From Candidatus Paracaedibacteraceae bacterium UBA6184 (GTDB taxonomy: Bacteria; Pseudomonadota; Alphaproteobacteria; UBA6184), in assembly GCA_002422845.1 (NCBI GenBank), contig DITM01000098.1, positions 1 through 51,185 on the forward strand: a stretch of 51,185 bases of DNA, written 5' to 3'. The position numbers and the translations under genes were made by a program. The notes beneath the pieces were generated by a model, which saw nothing but the letters and a program-made list of their open reading frames with translations, made no database searches and was not told the origin of the DNA. Below are positions 26,502 through 34,161 of the stretch, one piece after another (within the stretch, counting starts at the first letter, position 1; every line of letters starts with the position of its first letter).

Positions 26502-27029
26502 CTATTTAAAAAGGTCTAGTTCTCTTTGTCGTAACCTATGGCCAACCGTATAAATAGAATCTGTTGACGTCTCAATACTCACGCGTAATATATTGCCATA
26601 AACGTGCTCAATTAAGTCATTCTTACTTAAGGTTAAAAGATCATATAAAATTGGGAAAACGACTGATTTTCCAGCCTCTACAGGACTTGCCATGCTTGAT
26701 GTCATTTCACTTTCAACACGCGTCATTACGATTCCATCCTTCAACAATGGATCTATGCTAGCTTGAATAGTCTTAATCGAAGCTATTTTTAAATTGCCCG
26801 AACAAAAATCTAACAATATTCTCCTTAGGTTTTGATGTGTTAATCCTCTAACACTCACAATCATCTCAAAGGGTTTACTCTCAAAACTCCCTGCGGACTG
26901 ACCCGCCGGATAAATAAACTGACCATTAATTTCTAAAAAGACACTAAACGAAAGCTCTGTAATCTGTGATGCTGCATGAAGTTCATACATAACTAACCAT
27001 AAAATTAAGAAAAAACGCATCTTTATCAC
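26502..27029 (-). CDS. Secreted protein, possible divergent ubiquitin-like fold
   Basis: A 175-residue protein with a signal peptide (MRFFLILWLVMYELHAAS; the start may be the first or fourth codon, both Met). Mature strands ITELSFSVFLEI and FEMIVSVRGL are followed by a helix (NLRRILLDFC), a strand (IKTIQASID) and a final DLIEHVYGNILRVSIE. This again is a beta-grasp-like order with a long insertion before the final strand. Function unknown. A terminator just upstream (27062-27092) separates it from the broken gene before it. Confidence 0.55.
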   Translation of the reverse strand: MIKMRFFLILWLVMYELHAASQITELSFSVFLEINGQFIYPAGQSAGSFESKPFEMIVSVRGLTHQNLRRILLDFCSGNLKIASIKTIQASIDPLLKDGIVMTRVESEMTSSMASPVEAGKSVVFPILYDLLTLSKNDLIEHVYGNILRVSIETSTDSIYTVGHRLRQRELDLFK

Positions 27030-27061
27030 CTTATTTTTATTGTGTATTGCCTTAGCATAAA

Positions 27062-27094
27062 GAAAAAACCACCAAAAGGCGGTTCTTTTTTTAA
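27062..27094 (-). terminator. Intrinsic terminator
   Basis: On the minus strand GAACCGCC-TTTT-GGTGGTT is followed by T6. It lies 14 bases after the stop of the broken secreted gene at 27108. Confidence 0.8.
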
Positions 27095-27107
27095 TCGTTA
27101 CCTTTTA

Positions 27108-27424
27108 TCAAGGAAACGTATAGCGTTTCTCTTGACCACAATTACTTTTATCGATCACATCTACAGGGATGTTCCCTAAGTAGGGTTTAACGTTATCCAA
27201 ACGATAGCTCTTTAACACCCCTCTAGCGGTAAATGTTTCATTTTGGTGTATTATTTGTATTCCAAGCTCTGGGAACTCTTCTTTACTTCCTTCAAATTTA
27301 AGCACTACACTCAACCACCCACGTATTTGGGGTAACTCTGAAAGTCCTCAGCGGCGTTAACCTGAAATTGAAAGAACGCATTCAACGCGACCATACAAAC
27401 AACAAGTGCATACGTCTTCTCCAC
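27108..27424 (-). pseudogene. Secreted protein gene, frameshifted at a C4 run
   Basis: From a GTG at 27424 the first frame gives a signal peptide (YALVVCMVALNAFFQFQVNA) and EDFQSY, then runs PKYVGG and stops. In the next frame the text continues QIRGWLSVVLKFEGSKEEFP and ends after 65 more residues (NCGQEKRYTFP). The switch lies at a C4 run (plus-strand G4 at 27329-27332), where removing one base restores one ~105-residue secreted protein. An ATG nine codons upstream in the same frame is an alternative start. No family recognised. Confidence 0.55.
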
Positions 27425-27483
27425 CAACAATTGAAGGTAGAAGAAACACATCTGCACACATTAAGTCAAGCATTCTCTCAATA

Positions 27484-27510
27484 AAAAAAGGGAAGATCAC
27501 TCTTCCCCTT
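27484..27510 (-). terminator. Intrinsic terminator
   Basis: On the minus strand GGGGAAGA-GTGA-TCTTCCC is followed by T7, 24 bases after the stop of the ubiquitin-like gene. The first array gene thus has its own transcript end. Confidence 0.85.
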
Positions 27511-27533
27511 GATACAGTACTTAGAAAATATTC

Positions 27534-28049
27534 TTATTCGCCCTTAGGAGATTTCAATGGTGATATCTCTCCCTCCAAAAGTGGTGGTGTTGGTGTAAGC
27601 ATTGGCGAACGACCACTATCCATTATAATATCAATCACAGGTATCTCTCCTACACCCTTGAATATAGTGGCTAATGTGATCAAACTTCCATCCTCTTCAC
27701 TAACACTTTCCCTCATAACCTCTACACCATTCCACATTAAGCGATGAGCCGAAGGAATTCTTAAAGAACTCAGTAATTCAGATTTAAAATCTTCCACTCT
27801 TGTCGTGCTACTAACAGGAATCGTAGAGACGATATAAGTACCTCCATCAGCTCCTAATCTCGCAACTTTAACAGCTGGGGGAAACTCTATTGCAGGCTGC
27901 GTATTTCCATAAACCTCGCCATTGCACATTCCACCATTCGTTGCGCCATGATGCCCTTGGGGAGATAAAGCCTCGTCTGCAACATTATGGCTAGCTGACA
28001 CCTGTGAAACGACTCCAAACACACACATAGTATATAAAAATTTATTCAT
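27534..28049 (-). CDS. Secreted protein with a ubiquitin-like domain
   Basis: A 171-residue protein with a signal peptide (NKFLYTMCVFGVVSQVSAS). After a Gly/His/Asn-rich linker, residues about 58-145 follow the ubiquitin order. A first strand (VKVARLG) is followed by TYIVSTIPVSSTTRVEDFKS, which parallels the second strand and helix start TITLEVEPSDTIENVKAK. Next come ELLSSLRIPSAHRLMWNGVE, paralleling [20 protein letters not shown], and a late LATIF...IPVIDIIM as final strand. The I44-like position is Met and there is no C-terminal Gly-Gly; a proline-rich tail follows instead, so conjugation is not expected. Known secreted bacterial ubiquitin mimics are rare. Fold call is by eye; role as a host-directed effector is inferred. 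It is the first gene after the prohead protease in phage order. Confidence 0.6.
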   Translation of the reverse strand: MNKFLYTMCVFGVVSQVSASHNVADEALSPQGHHGATNGGMCNGEVYGNTQPAIEFPPAVKVARLGADGGTYIVSTIPVSSTTRVEDFKSELLSSLRIPSAHRLMWNGVEVMRESVSEEDGSLITLATIFKGVGEIPVIDIIMDSGRSPMLTPTPPLLEGEISPLKSPKGE

Positions 28050-28147
28050 TATTCTTCTCCGTGTTAACTTATTTTTAAGACTATTATTTATAATAGAATA
28101 TACTCTGTTTATCTAGATAAAAAACATAGATACGAAAGATCATAGTC

Positions 28148-28561
28148 TTATTTCTTAAAAATGCGTGCTTTTGCATGGGCAGGAAATGTCACAATCGATA
28201 TTTCCTTTAAGGCGACTTTGTGTATTACACGACGAACATCTCCAACGCCTCGCACCGATTTTAATGCTGTATACCCAATGGATAACCCTGTTAAACTGCC
28301 ACATTGAATCAATTTAAAGGCCTCTTGTCCTATCTGAGTTTCCATACAAAGTTCCAAAGTCACCCGCAATCCCAACTTGTCTTCGGCTGCAACCACAACT
28401 CTACCCATGGGAGTCGTTGGATAATGCTGCCACAATACAGGGATACCGATAATTTTATCTATCGAAAAAGCCCCTGGCATCATCACATCTTTTAATTGAT
28501 CCGGCTCATGAAAGATACTGGCATATCCTTCGATCATCACTGTACGTACTTCATCTTGCAT
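28148..28561 (-). CDS. Phage prohead protease (HK97/GTA type)
   Basis: A 137-residue protease of the U35/HK97 family. The start at 28561 has AAGGAGATTTTT before the ATG. The family features IEGYASIFHEPDQLKDVMMP, GAFSIDKI, VLWQHYPTTPMGRV (catalytic His region), SLTGLSIGYTA (catalytic Ser region) and ALKEISIVTFPAHAKA are all present. It matures the capsid by cutting the scaffold domain. In intact clusters capsid follows at once; here 3.5 kb of secreted-protein genes lie between. At 137 residues it is somewhat short but looks complete. Confidence 0.87.
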   Translation of the reverse strand: MQDEVRTVMIEGYASIFHEPDQLKDVMMPGAFSIDKIIGIPVLWQHYPTTPMGRVVVAAEDKLGLRVTLELCMETQIGQEAFKLIQCGSLTGLSIGYTALKSVRGVGDVRRVIHKVALKEISIVTFPAHAKARIFKK

Positions 28562-28609
28562 AAAAATCTCCTTTGCAGCATGGTGCTGCACCCATTAAAT
28601 TACATCCGA

Positions 28610-28700
28610 TTCATTCCGACACACGTTTCATAAAGCGACCTAGTCGGTAACGTCGCTATCGGATCTAATCTATCGGATGCAACGTCGCGTTGCTTGGGCT
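28610..28700. repeat. REP-like palindromes at the portal 3' end
   Basis: Holds ATCCGATTCATTCCGACACACGT (a relative of the unit at 30196), a GCGACCTAGTCGGTAACGTCGC hairpin, and the palindrome GCAACGTCGCGTTGC at about 28679-28693. The last nine portal codons (SNATLHPID and stop) are read through this repeat, so the portal C-terminus is partly repeat-encoded. Confidence 0.55.
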
Positions 28701-29810
28701 GTATCCAAGAGCTTGACGCTTTTCATTTTCACTTAAGAACGATGCATCAGATAGCTTTCGCCATGTTGCCTCACGTCGGGGAGCCAGCGCCGCAATGGCA
28801 TCCACATCATAGGAAAACCTTAGATTCTCGTCATATTGCTTTGCTACAAACTGTGTAAATGCATGCTGAAACCGTTCCAGTAAGAGTAAAATCGTATCTT
28901 CCCACAAATGGAATCTAGCCTCCTTATAGTTGGTATATGTCGCATCTCCTGGCACGCCAACCAACATGGGTGGCACGCCAAACGCTTGAGAAACTTCACG
29001 TGCAGCAATGTGTTTTCCCTCAGAAAAATCAAGATCCTTTGGGCTTAACCCCAATTCTTTCCATTCAACATCACCTTCCAATACCATGATGCGTCCCGCA
29101 TTACCTTGCCCGGAATACACCTGCGTAATACTATCTCGAATGGATTGTTTTTGCTCATCCGTTAATCCCCACCCATCCTCGGTGCCTTTCCAAATAAACA
29201 CTCCTGATGGACGCCCCCCATTTTGTAACAATGCCAAATTATGGGTACTAACGGCGTTATGTTGATCAATGGCCATCGCTGCAACTTCAATGGGGCTTAA
29301 TCCATACCAATCATTCAACGGGTGGACGGATTTTAACTGAAATACGCACTCTGTTGGCAATCGACACGTCGCCCCCTCCACGGTATAATCATAAGCGGCA
29401 ACCTGCCCGTTTTCCGTAATCACTCTCACCCGATCGGGTCGCAAGGTCTTCAATCGTTGTGGAATACCCTGAGAATCCCTGTCAAGATGCACAAATGCAT
29501 TGCCCGATAATAGAAACGACGTCGCCAAGCTTTCTAAAAAAGAAGCCCCGGATTCCCCAGGGCTTGGATGTTGCAATAACTGTAATAATGGATGCGTAAA
29601 TAACTCCGTATCCCCCTCATACAGCAACCACGGCACCGTCGCAATCCCACGCGCAATCATTGTCACACATCGATAGACGATCACGTTTTTCTCATACCCT
29701 TCTTTTACTAAAGGAGTATATTGCCGAGATGTCCATTGCGCTTTTAATTGACTTTGCATCGTCATTTGAGGGCGCGCCACTGTTTTTCGTCCAGTCATCC
29801 AATTCCACAT
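28665..29810 (-). CDS. Phage portal protein (HK97/GTA type)
   Basis: A 381-residue portal, the dodecameric ring through which DNA enters the capsid. The start at 29810 has AAGGAGAAACAC directly before the ATG. Family landmarks: YRCVTMIARGIATVPWLLYE near the N-terminus, HPLLQLLQHPSPGESGASFL, LLSGNAFVHLDRD, LKTLRPDRVRV, GLSPIEVAAMAIDQHNA, GRPSGVF, VLEGDVEWKELGLSPKDLDF, REVSQAFGVPPMLVGVPGDA and YTNYKEARFHLWEDTI. The very C-terminus runs into a REP-like repeat and is probably shortened by a few residues. No terminase gene lies upstream, where one would be expected; instead there are terminators and a 42-residue membrane protein. Confidence 0.92.
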   Translation of the reverse strand: MWNWMTGRKTVARPQMTMQSQLKAQWTSRQYTPLVKEGYEKNVIVYRCVTMIARGIATVPWLLYEGDTELFTHPLLQLLQHPSPGESGASFLESLATSFLLSGNAFVHLDRDSQGIPQRLKTLRPDRVRVITENGQVAAYDYTVEGATCRLPTECVFQLKSVHPLNDWYGLSPIEVAAMAIDQHNAVSTHNLALLQNGGRPSGVFIWKGTEDGWGLTDEQKQSIRDSITQVYSGQGNAGRIMVLEGDVEWKELGLSPKDLDFSEGKHIAAREVSQAFGVPPMLVGVPGDATYTNYKEARFHLWEDTILLLLERFQHAFTQFVAKQYDENLRFSYDVDAIAALAPRREATWRKLSDASFLSENEKRQALGYSPSNATLHPID

Positions 29811-29828
29811 GTGTTTCTCCTTAAAACT

Positions 29829-29853
29829 AAAAAAGCCCCCAAATTGGGAGCAC
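29829..29853 (-). terminator. Intrinsic terminator upstream of portal
   Basis: On the minus strand GCTCCC-AATTT-GGGGGC is followed by T6. It lies about 20 bases before the portal start, so it would block read-through into portal from upstream unless suppressed. Confidence 0.7.
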
Positions 29854-29883
29854 GACATAAGAACTCAGCACGATTATTACCCA

Positions 29884-29908
29884 TAAAAAAAGCTCCCTTT
29901 CGGGAGCC
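29884..29908 (-). terminator. Intrinsic terminator upstream of portal
   Basis: On the minus strand GGCTCCC-GAAA-GGGAGC is followed by T7. It is the stronger of two tandem terminators between the small membrane protein gene and portal. Confidence 0.82.
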
Positions 29909-29979
29909 GGAGGAGATAGTAATATGCATATTATATTTAATATATTACTGACTCATTTTAATAAGTCAATCTATTTTTT

Positions 29980-30108
29980 TTAATATTTTTCATTTTTTTC
30001 ACAACTTGGTTGAAAAAGGCTTAAATCATGCGGTTTATAGATCGCAGACGTTAATAGTACGATAGTTCCAATCATCATTCCAACGATACATGTAAATAAA
30101 GGGTTCAT
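29980..30108 (-). CDS. 42-residue single-TM protein
   Basis: The ATG at 30108 follows GGAGATTAGA, a clear ribosome binding site. The product is MNPLFTCIVGMMIGTIVLLT plus a polar 22-residue tail: one TM helix with a short cytoplasmic or periplasmic end. Its position directly before portal recalls the small open frames between terminase and portal in GTA clusters, but homology cannot be shown at this size. Confidence 0.5.
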   Translation of the reverse strand: MNPLFTCIVGMMIGTIVLLTSAIYKPHDLSLFQPSCEKNEKY

Positions 30109-30159
30109 TCTAATCTCCATCATATAGATGGTATATAGGGATAAAATTCCAAAGGTCAA

Positions 30160-30440
30160 GCAGCATGACGCTGGCAACGTGACGTTGCATCCATTAAGTT
30201 AAAATCCGATTCGTTTCGAGACATGTAAGTTAAAATCCGATTCGTTTCGAGACATGTTCTTAAAAGCAAGCAGACAAGATCTAAATAGGCACGCTCCCTT
30301 TGGTCGCATGACAATGTTCAACCCGCCCACCCGGCAGACCGTCGCAAGGGCTCCTACGTCTGCCGATCCCTTTAAGTGCAGGTTCACCTCTGACAACATG
30401 CCGTTGCATCCGCCCCACCCATCCGACACATGTTATAAAA
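30160..30440. repeat. Repeat cluster: REP palindrome, 31-base tandem, repeat A
   Basis: About 450 bases (30109-30562) hold no credible gene. Found here: palindrome GCAACGTGACGTTGC (about 30174-30188); a perfect 31-base tandem duplication at 30196-30226 and 30227-30257; a full copy of repeat A at about 30254-30412 with AGATCTAAATAGGCACGCTC, CTTTGGTCGCATGACA, CCACCCGGCAGACCGTCGCA and TGCCGATCCCTTTAA; then a diverged GACAACATGCCGTTGCATCC. This cluster marks the boundary between the phage remnant and the ybaB-recR-tatD housekeeping block. Open frames inside on the minus strand are treated as by-products of the repeat. Confidence 0.75.
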
Positions 30441-30562
30441 GCCCACTTCCGCATCTCTGGGCGGCTCATGCAATCATATTAATGTCTATAACGTATATAA
30501 CTTGAAAATTAAACCGTTTTCAGATAATTTATTGTCATTCAACGAAGACATAAGGACTTACC

Positions 30563-30883
30563 ATGAATATTGCTGGAATGATGAAAAAAGCTCAAGAAAT
30601 GCAAAAGAAAATGCAAGAGATGCAAGACAATCTTGCCAACATTATCGAAGAAGGCTCTGCGGGTGCGGGCATGGTCTCAGTGACGATGAATGGCAAAACC
30701 GACGTCAAAAAAATAACAATTGCTGAAGAATTGTTAAACCCAAATGACAAAGAAATGTTAGAAGACCTTTTGATTGCTGCATTAAGTGATGCAAAACGTA
30801 AAATTGATGCTCGGGCAGGATCCGAAATGGAAAAAGTAACTGGCGGTCTAGGCTTGCCCGGCGGCATGAAATTACCATTCTAA
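30563..30883 (+). CDS. ybaB: Nucleoid-associated protein YbaB/EbfC
   Basis: A 106-residue DNA-binding protein of the YbaB/EbfC family: MMKKAQEMQKKMQEMQDNLA helix, GSAGAGMVSVTMNGKTDVKK strand pair, EELLNPNDKEMLEDLLIAAL helix and a Gly-rich end GGLGLPGGMKLPF. It binds DNA as a dimer and usually precedes recR, as here (15 bases apart). Confidence 0.93.
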   Translation: MNIAGMMKKAQEMQKKMQEMQDNLANIIEEGSAGAGMVSVTMNGKTDVKKITIAEELLNPNDKEMLEDLLIAALSDAKRKIDARAGSEMEKVTGGLGLPGGMKLPF

Positions 30884-30898
30884 TATAGAGGATACAAC

Positions 30899-31504
30899 AT
30901 GGTTGGCGCAGATATCGAAGGGTTGATTAAATTTTTTTCAAAAATGCCGGGGTTAGGGCCACGCTCTGCCCGACGTTTTGTGCTATATCTTTTAAAGCAC
31001 AAGCACCAAAAACTACTTCCCTTAATCGATCTGCTGGCGCATACGGCAGAACATGTGTCGGAATGCACCGAATGCGGTAATTTGGATACTGAAAATCCGT
31101 GTACGATTTGCAGCAACCCTCGACGGAACAAAGCCCACCTCTGCGTCGTTGAACACGTTGCTGACTTGTGGGCACTTGAACGTTCAGGCGCCTTCCATGG
31201 AATTTACCACGTCTTGGGGGGAACCCTATCCGCCCTTGATGGGATAGGCCCCGACGAACTCCGCATTCCCCACTTAAAACAACGCATTCAATCGAATCAA
31301 ACACTGGAACTTACCTTAGCGTTGAATGTAACGTTAGAAGGTCAAACAACCAACCATTATTTGGCGGCTGAACTTGCAAGCCCAGGTCTAAAAATAACCT
31401 CAATCGCTCACGGCGTCCCCTTGGGGGGAGAGTTAGACTATTTAGACTCTGGCACTCTGATTACAGCACTATCAGCACGCAGAACCTTGGAAACAGAAAG
31501 CTAA
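30899..31504 (+). CDS. recR: Recombination mediator RecR
   Basis: A 201-residue RecR that loads RecA at gaps with RecF/RecO. The helix-hairpin-helix (KMPGLGPRSARRFVLYLL), a C4 zinc finger (CTECGNLDTENPCTIC, about 57-72), a Toprim domain (LCVVEHVADLWALERSGAF, then HVLGGTLSALDGIGP) and the C-terminal ITSIAHGVPLGGELDYLDSG are all complete. It lies in the ybaB-recR-tatD run, with tatD starting 4 bases on. Confidence 0.95.
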   Translation: MVGADIEGLIKFFSKMPGLGPRSARRFVLYLLKHKHQKLLPLIDLLAHTAEHVSECTECGNLDTENPCTICSNPRRNKAHLCVVEHVADLWALERSGAFHGIYHVLGGTLSALDGIGPDELRIPHLKQRIQSNQTLELTLALNVTLEGQTTNHYLAAELASPGLKITSIAHGVPLGGELDYLDSGTLITALSARRTLETES

Positions 31505-31507
31505 CCT

Positions 31508-32290
31508 ATGTATATTGATACCCATTGCCACCTTGATTATCTGCAAAAAAACAACGATTTAAAGGATATCGTCCAATCTGCATGGGATGCCAATGTTCAC
31601 TTACTGCATACCATTTCAACACGGCTAGATGAAAGTGCGATGATCAAAGGCATTGCCGATCAATTCGATCATGTGTACTGCTCTATTGGTGTTCACCCCA
31701 ATGAATCATCCGAAGTTACACACTTATCGCAATCCCAAATCACGGACGCCTTACTGGCTGAAATCACAGATAAAGTGATTAGTTTGGGTGAAACAGGATT
31801 GGATTATTATTATGAACACAGCGATAGAACCACTCAACACAAAAGCTTTTTGGCTCATATCGATGCCGCCAGGCACGCAGGCCTTCCCTTGGTGATTCAC
31901 TCACGCGATGCTGATAACGATATGGTGAAATACCTACAGTCCAGCTCCGCCCAAGAAGTAACAGGTATCATACATTGCTTTACTGGCAGCCCTGAAATGG
32001 CTAAAGCCTGTTTGGATTTAGGATACTATATTTCAATTTCAGGAATCGTGACGTTCAAAACGGCAACTCAACTTCAAGATATTGTTCGATGGCTACCTCT
32101 CGATCGCATCTTGATTGAAACCGACTCCCCCTATCTTGCTCCAATGCCGTACCGTGGAAAACCCAACCAACCTGCTTATGTTGTTCATGTTGCAGAAAAA
32201 GTCGCAGAACTCAAAGACCTTCCATTCAAAGACATCGTTGCTCAAACGACTCAAAATTTTATGAATGTGTGTCCAAAAGTACTTAAATAG
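31508..32290 (+). CDS. tatD: TatD-family metal-dependent DNase
   Basis: A 260-residue TIM-barrel hydrolase. Metal-binding signatures are intact: DTHCHLD (4-10), GETGLDYYYE, LPLVIHSRDAD, GIIHCFTGS and LIETDSPYLAPMPYRGKPN. It acts as a 3'-5' exonuclease/repair nuclease in the family. The stop is followed by a convergent region with prfH. In many alphaproteobacteria the next gene is the MBL hydrolase found here at 34761, so the intervening 2.4 kb look inserted. Confidence 0.92.
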   Translation: MYIDTHCHLDYLQKNNDLKDIVQSAWDANVHLLHTISTRLDESAMIKGIADQFDHVYCSIGVHPNESSEVTHLSQSQITDALLAEITDKVISLGETGLDYYYEHSDRTTQHKSFLAHIDAARHAGLPLVIHSRDADNDMVKYLQSSSAQEVTGIIHCFTGSPEMAKACLDLGYYISISGIVTFKTATQLQDIVRWLPLDRILIETDSPYLAPMPYRGKPNQPAYVVHVAEKVAELKDLPFKDIVAQTTQNFMNVCPKVLK

Positions 32291-32389
32291 ACTCCTTCGC
32301 TGCGCTGCGGAGACTCTTCATTTCCCACCCAATCGAGATGAAGCCCCTTCGGGGCTTCCCTACGATTTCCCACCCTAGAAATAGATCGT
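32291..32389. other. Intergenic hairpins between tatD and prfH
   Basis: No gene. It contains GAAGCCCC-TTCG-GGGCTTC at about 32340-32359 and the word TTTCCCACCC twice (about 32322 and 32367). With convergent genes on both sides the hairpin may act as a shared transcript end, although it lacks a T run. Confidence 0.5.
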
Positions 32390-33037
32390 TTATCGAATCT
32401 TTTCCTTAAAGTCTTTACCAACAAACACACGCATCGAATTTCCACGCTCTAATTCATAATGTTTGTTACGTTTCTCATGGTTTTTTTCAGATCGTGCAGC
32501 TGCAGACCGTTCATCAAACGCGGCAACTAACCGAGCAAGTGCTAATTTTTTATTCATATGTTGCGATCGCTCCTCTTGAGCAAATGCGGTAAGCCCCGTT
32601 GGACTATGAATCACGCGAACTGCACTGTCTGTTGTATTGACATGCTGACCTCCTGCTCCGGAAGCTCGCATCGTTTCAAATCTTAAGTCTGATATGTTAA
32701 TGTCCTTATGAAATTCCAATGCCTCCAATACATTAACACCGACAAACCAATTTTTACGCTTGTGCGTTGGACGATACGGACTTTCACAGACCCACTGAAC
32801 CGTTCCCTGCCATTGTTTCAAAAATAAAGGCAAACCAATCCCGTTGATACTTAACATTACAGATTGATAGATCCCATCTTTTTCACCGGGCACCTTTTCT
32901 AAAACCTCAACTGTCAGATTCTGCTGAATTGCTTCTTTCAGAAGACACTCTAATACATGATTAACGGCCAATTCGCATTCAGCAGATCCATGACCTGATG
33001 TAATTTGAACCCATCTCAATGTGTTATCTTGGCTCAT
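32390..33037 (-). CDS. prfH: Peptide chain release factor homologue RF-H
   Basis: A 215-residue release-factor relative. It has the peptidyl-tRNA hydrolysis motif GGQ in ASGAGGQHVNTTDSAVRV (GGQ about 129-131), and a C-terminal basic tail, but lacks the stop-codon-recognition domain of RF1/RF2. The N-terminal ITSGHGSAECELAVNHVLEC is typical of PrfH. PrfH is known to act on ribosomes whose 16S 3' region is cut by toxins such as colicin E3, releasing the nascent chain so that RtcB2 can religate the rRNA. Its ATG overlaps the rtcB2 stop by four bases, matching the conserved two-gene operon. Confidence 0.9.
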   Translation of the reverse strand: MSQDNTLRWVQITSGHGSAECELAVNHVLECLLKEAIQQNLTVEVLEKVPGEKDGIYQSVMLSINGIGLPLFLKQWQGTVQWVCESPYRPTHKRKNWFVGVNVLEALEFHKDINISDLRFETMRASGAGGQHVNTTDSAVRVIHSPTGLTAFAQEERSQHMNKKLALARLVAAFDERSAAARSEKNHEKRNKHYELERGNSMRVFVGKDFKEKIR

Positions 33038-34161
33038 TTTCCCCTCCTCGTTTTATACGTAATCACAGGTCTAAGAATCGCAATCACCTTAATGATCCCA
33101 ACGGTTACAAGATCACCTATCACAGAATCAATTTTCTTATAAGCCTGGGGAGCCTCTTCAAATATCAAATCTTTATCTTCACATATAACGCGACTTCCAA
33201 GATCAGTATGGGTAAAATCATCCATTCGAAATTTCGATAACTTAGACTTTGCATCCGTACGTTTCCACTTCCGTCCTGCTCCATGCGCCAATGAATACGC
33301 GTTTTCAACCTGAGATCCCGTTGGCATTACAAGGTAACTAAAACTTCCTCTAGATCCTGGAATCACGACAAGCCCCTGATCAGCAGGCGTTGCACCTTTA
33401 CGGTGCAGCCAATAGGATTCATTGTCTTCGCTGTACGGTTCAACGGTATTGTGAAAGACATCCAAAACCTGCGATCCCTCACCTTTTAAACAGCTTAGAA
33501 ATCGATGTGCAATCAAGGCTCGGTTGGCACCTGCCCATTTCACTGCCATATTATGTTGCGTTAAATAATCAATGGCTTCGGGTGAATTTTCCAACACTCC
33601 AGCGTGAGCATCCCTATGGTTTCGTAAAATGAATTCTCCCAAACCTCTAGACCCCGAATGCACTAATACATAAAAATGTTTTGTTGATAGATCTAAAGCT
33701 TCAAACACATCCTCATCCAGTACCGATTCAATTTTTTGCAATTCTGCAAAATGATTCCCTCCGCCAATCGTTCCCAGCGAATGATCAAACAAAGTTGATT
33801 CCAACTGATGACGTGACAACCATTCGGAAGTATCCCCTTCCCATGACTCATCCAAATTATCCAATTTAGATACCCATGTATCCAATTTTAATTTATGAAC
33901 GGGTAAATCTGTTTTCCACAGCCCCATTCCGCAACCAATATCATTCCCCACTAAGTGAGGATATATCCATGATTTAGACATAAAAGCTGCCCCAATCGGC
34001 GTCCCTCTACCGGGATGCAAATCGGGTAAGCCAACGACTTTTTTCATTCCTTTTAATGCAGCAGTTGTTTTAAGTTGTTGAATCGCTTCGTCTTCAATCC
34101 AAGTTTTTTCAGACGCAATGACAGTTACTGTTGCCCCTGACGTTTGTGTATAAGTGCACAT
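33034..34161 (-). CDS. rtcB2: RtcB2-type RNA ligase
   Basis: A 375-residue RtcB-family ligase joining 2',3'-cyclic phosphate or 3'-phosphate ends to 5'-OH ends via a GMP-histidine intermediate. Metal sites are visible: LPDLHPGRGTPIG, GNDIGCGMGLWKTD, IGGGNHFAELQ and VLVHSGSRGLGE. The guanylylation region is SLAHGAGRKW (about 290). It is shorter than classical ~480-residue RtcB, as RtcB2 proteins are, and lies directly upstream of and overlaps prfH. No archease gene is near. There are repeats and no clear promoter in the 600 bases upstream. Confidence 0.9.
   Translation of the reverse strand: MCTYTQTSGATVTVIASEKTWIEDEAIQQLKTTAALKGMKKVVGLPDLHPGRGTPIGAAFMSKSWIYPHLVGNDIGCGMGLWKTDLPVHKLKLDTWVSKLDNLDESWEGDTSEWLSRHQLESTLFDHSLGTIGGGNHFAELQKIESVLDEDVFEALDLSTKHFYVLVHSGSRGLGEFILRNHRDAHAGVLENSPEAIDYLTQHNMAVKWAGANRALIAHRFLSCLKGEGSQVLDVFHNTVEPYSEDNESYWLHRKGATPADQGLVVIPGSRGSFSYLVMPTGSQVENAYSLAHGAGRKWKRTDAKSKLSKFRMDDFTHTDLGSRVICEDKDLIFEEAPQAYKKIDSVIGDLVTVGIIKVIAILRPVITYKTRRGK

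Noticed and set aside
13870..30108. A complete, inducible prophage or working gene transfer agent.
   Set aside because: Terminase, major tail and tape measure genes are not seen, capsid and two tail genes are broken, no integrase or att sites were found.
30199..30429. Open frames inside repeat A copies (also 22181-22414 and 34332-34607) with a shared GALATVCRVGG-like text.
   Set aside because: The shared residues follow from the DNA repeat; frames differ in start and end, have no good ribosome binding site, and span palindromes.
30160..30440. CRISPR array in the repeat cluster.
   Set aside because: Only one 31-base tandem pair without spacers, and no cas genes.
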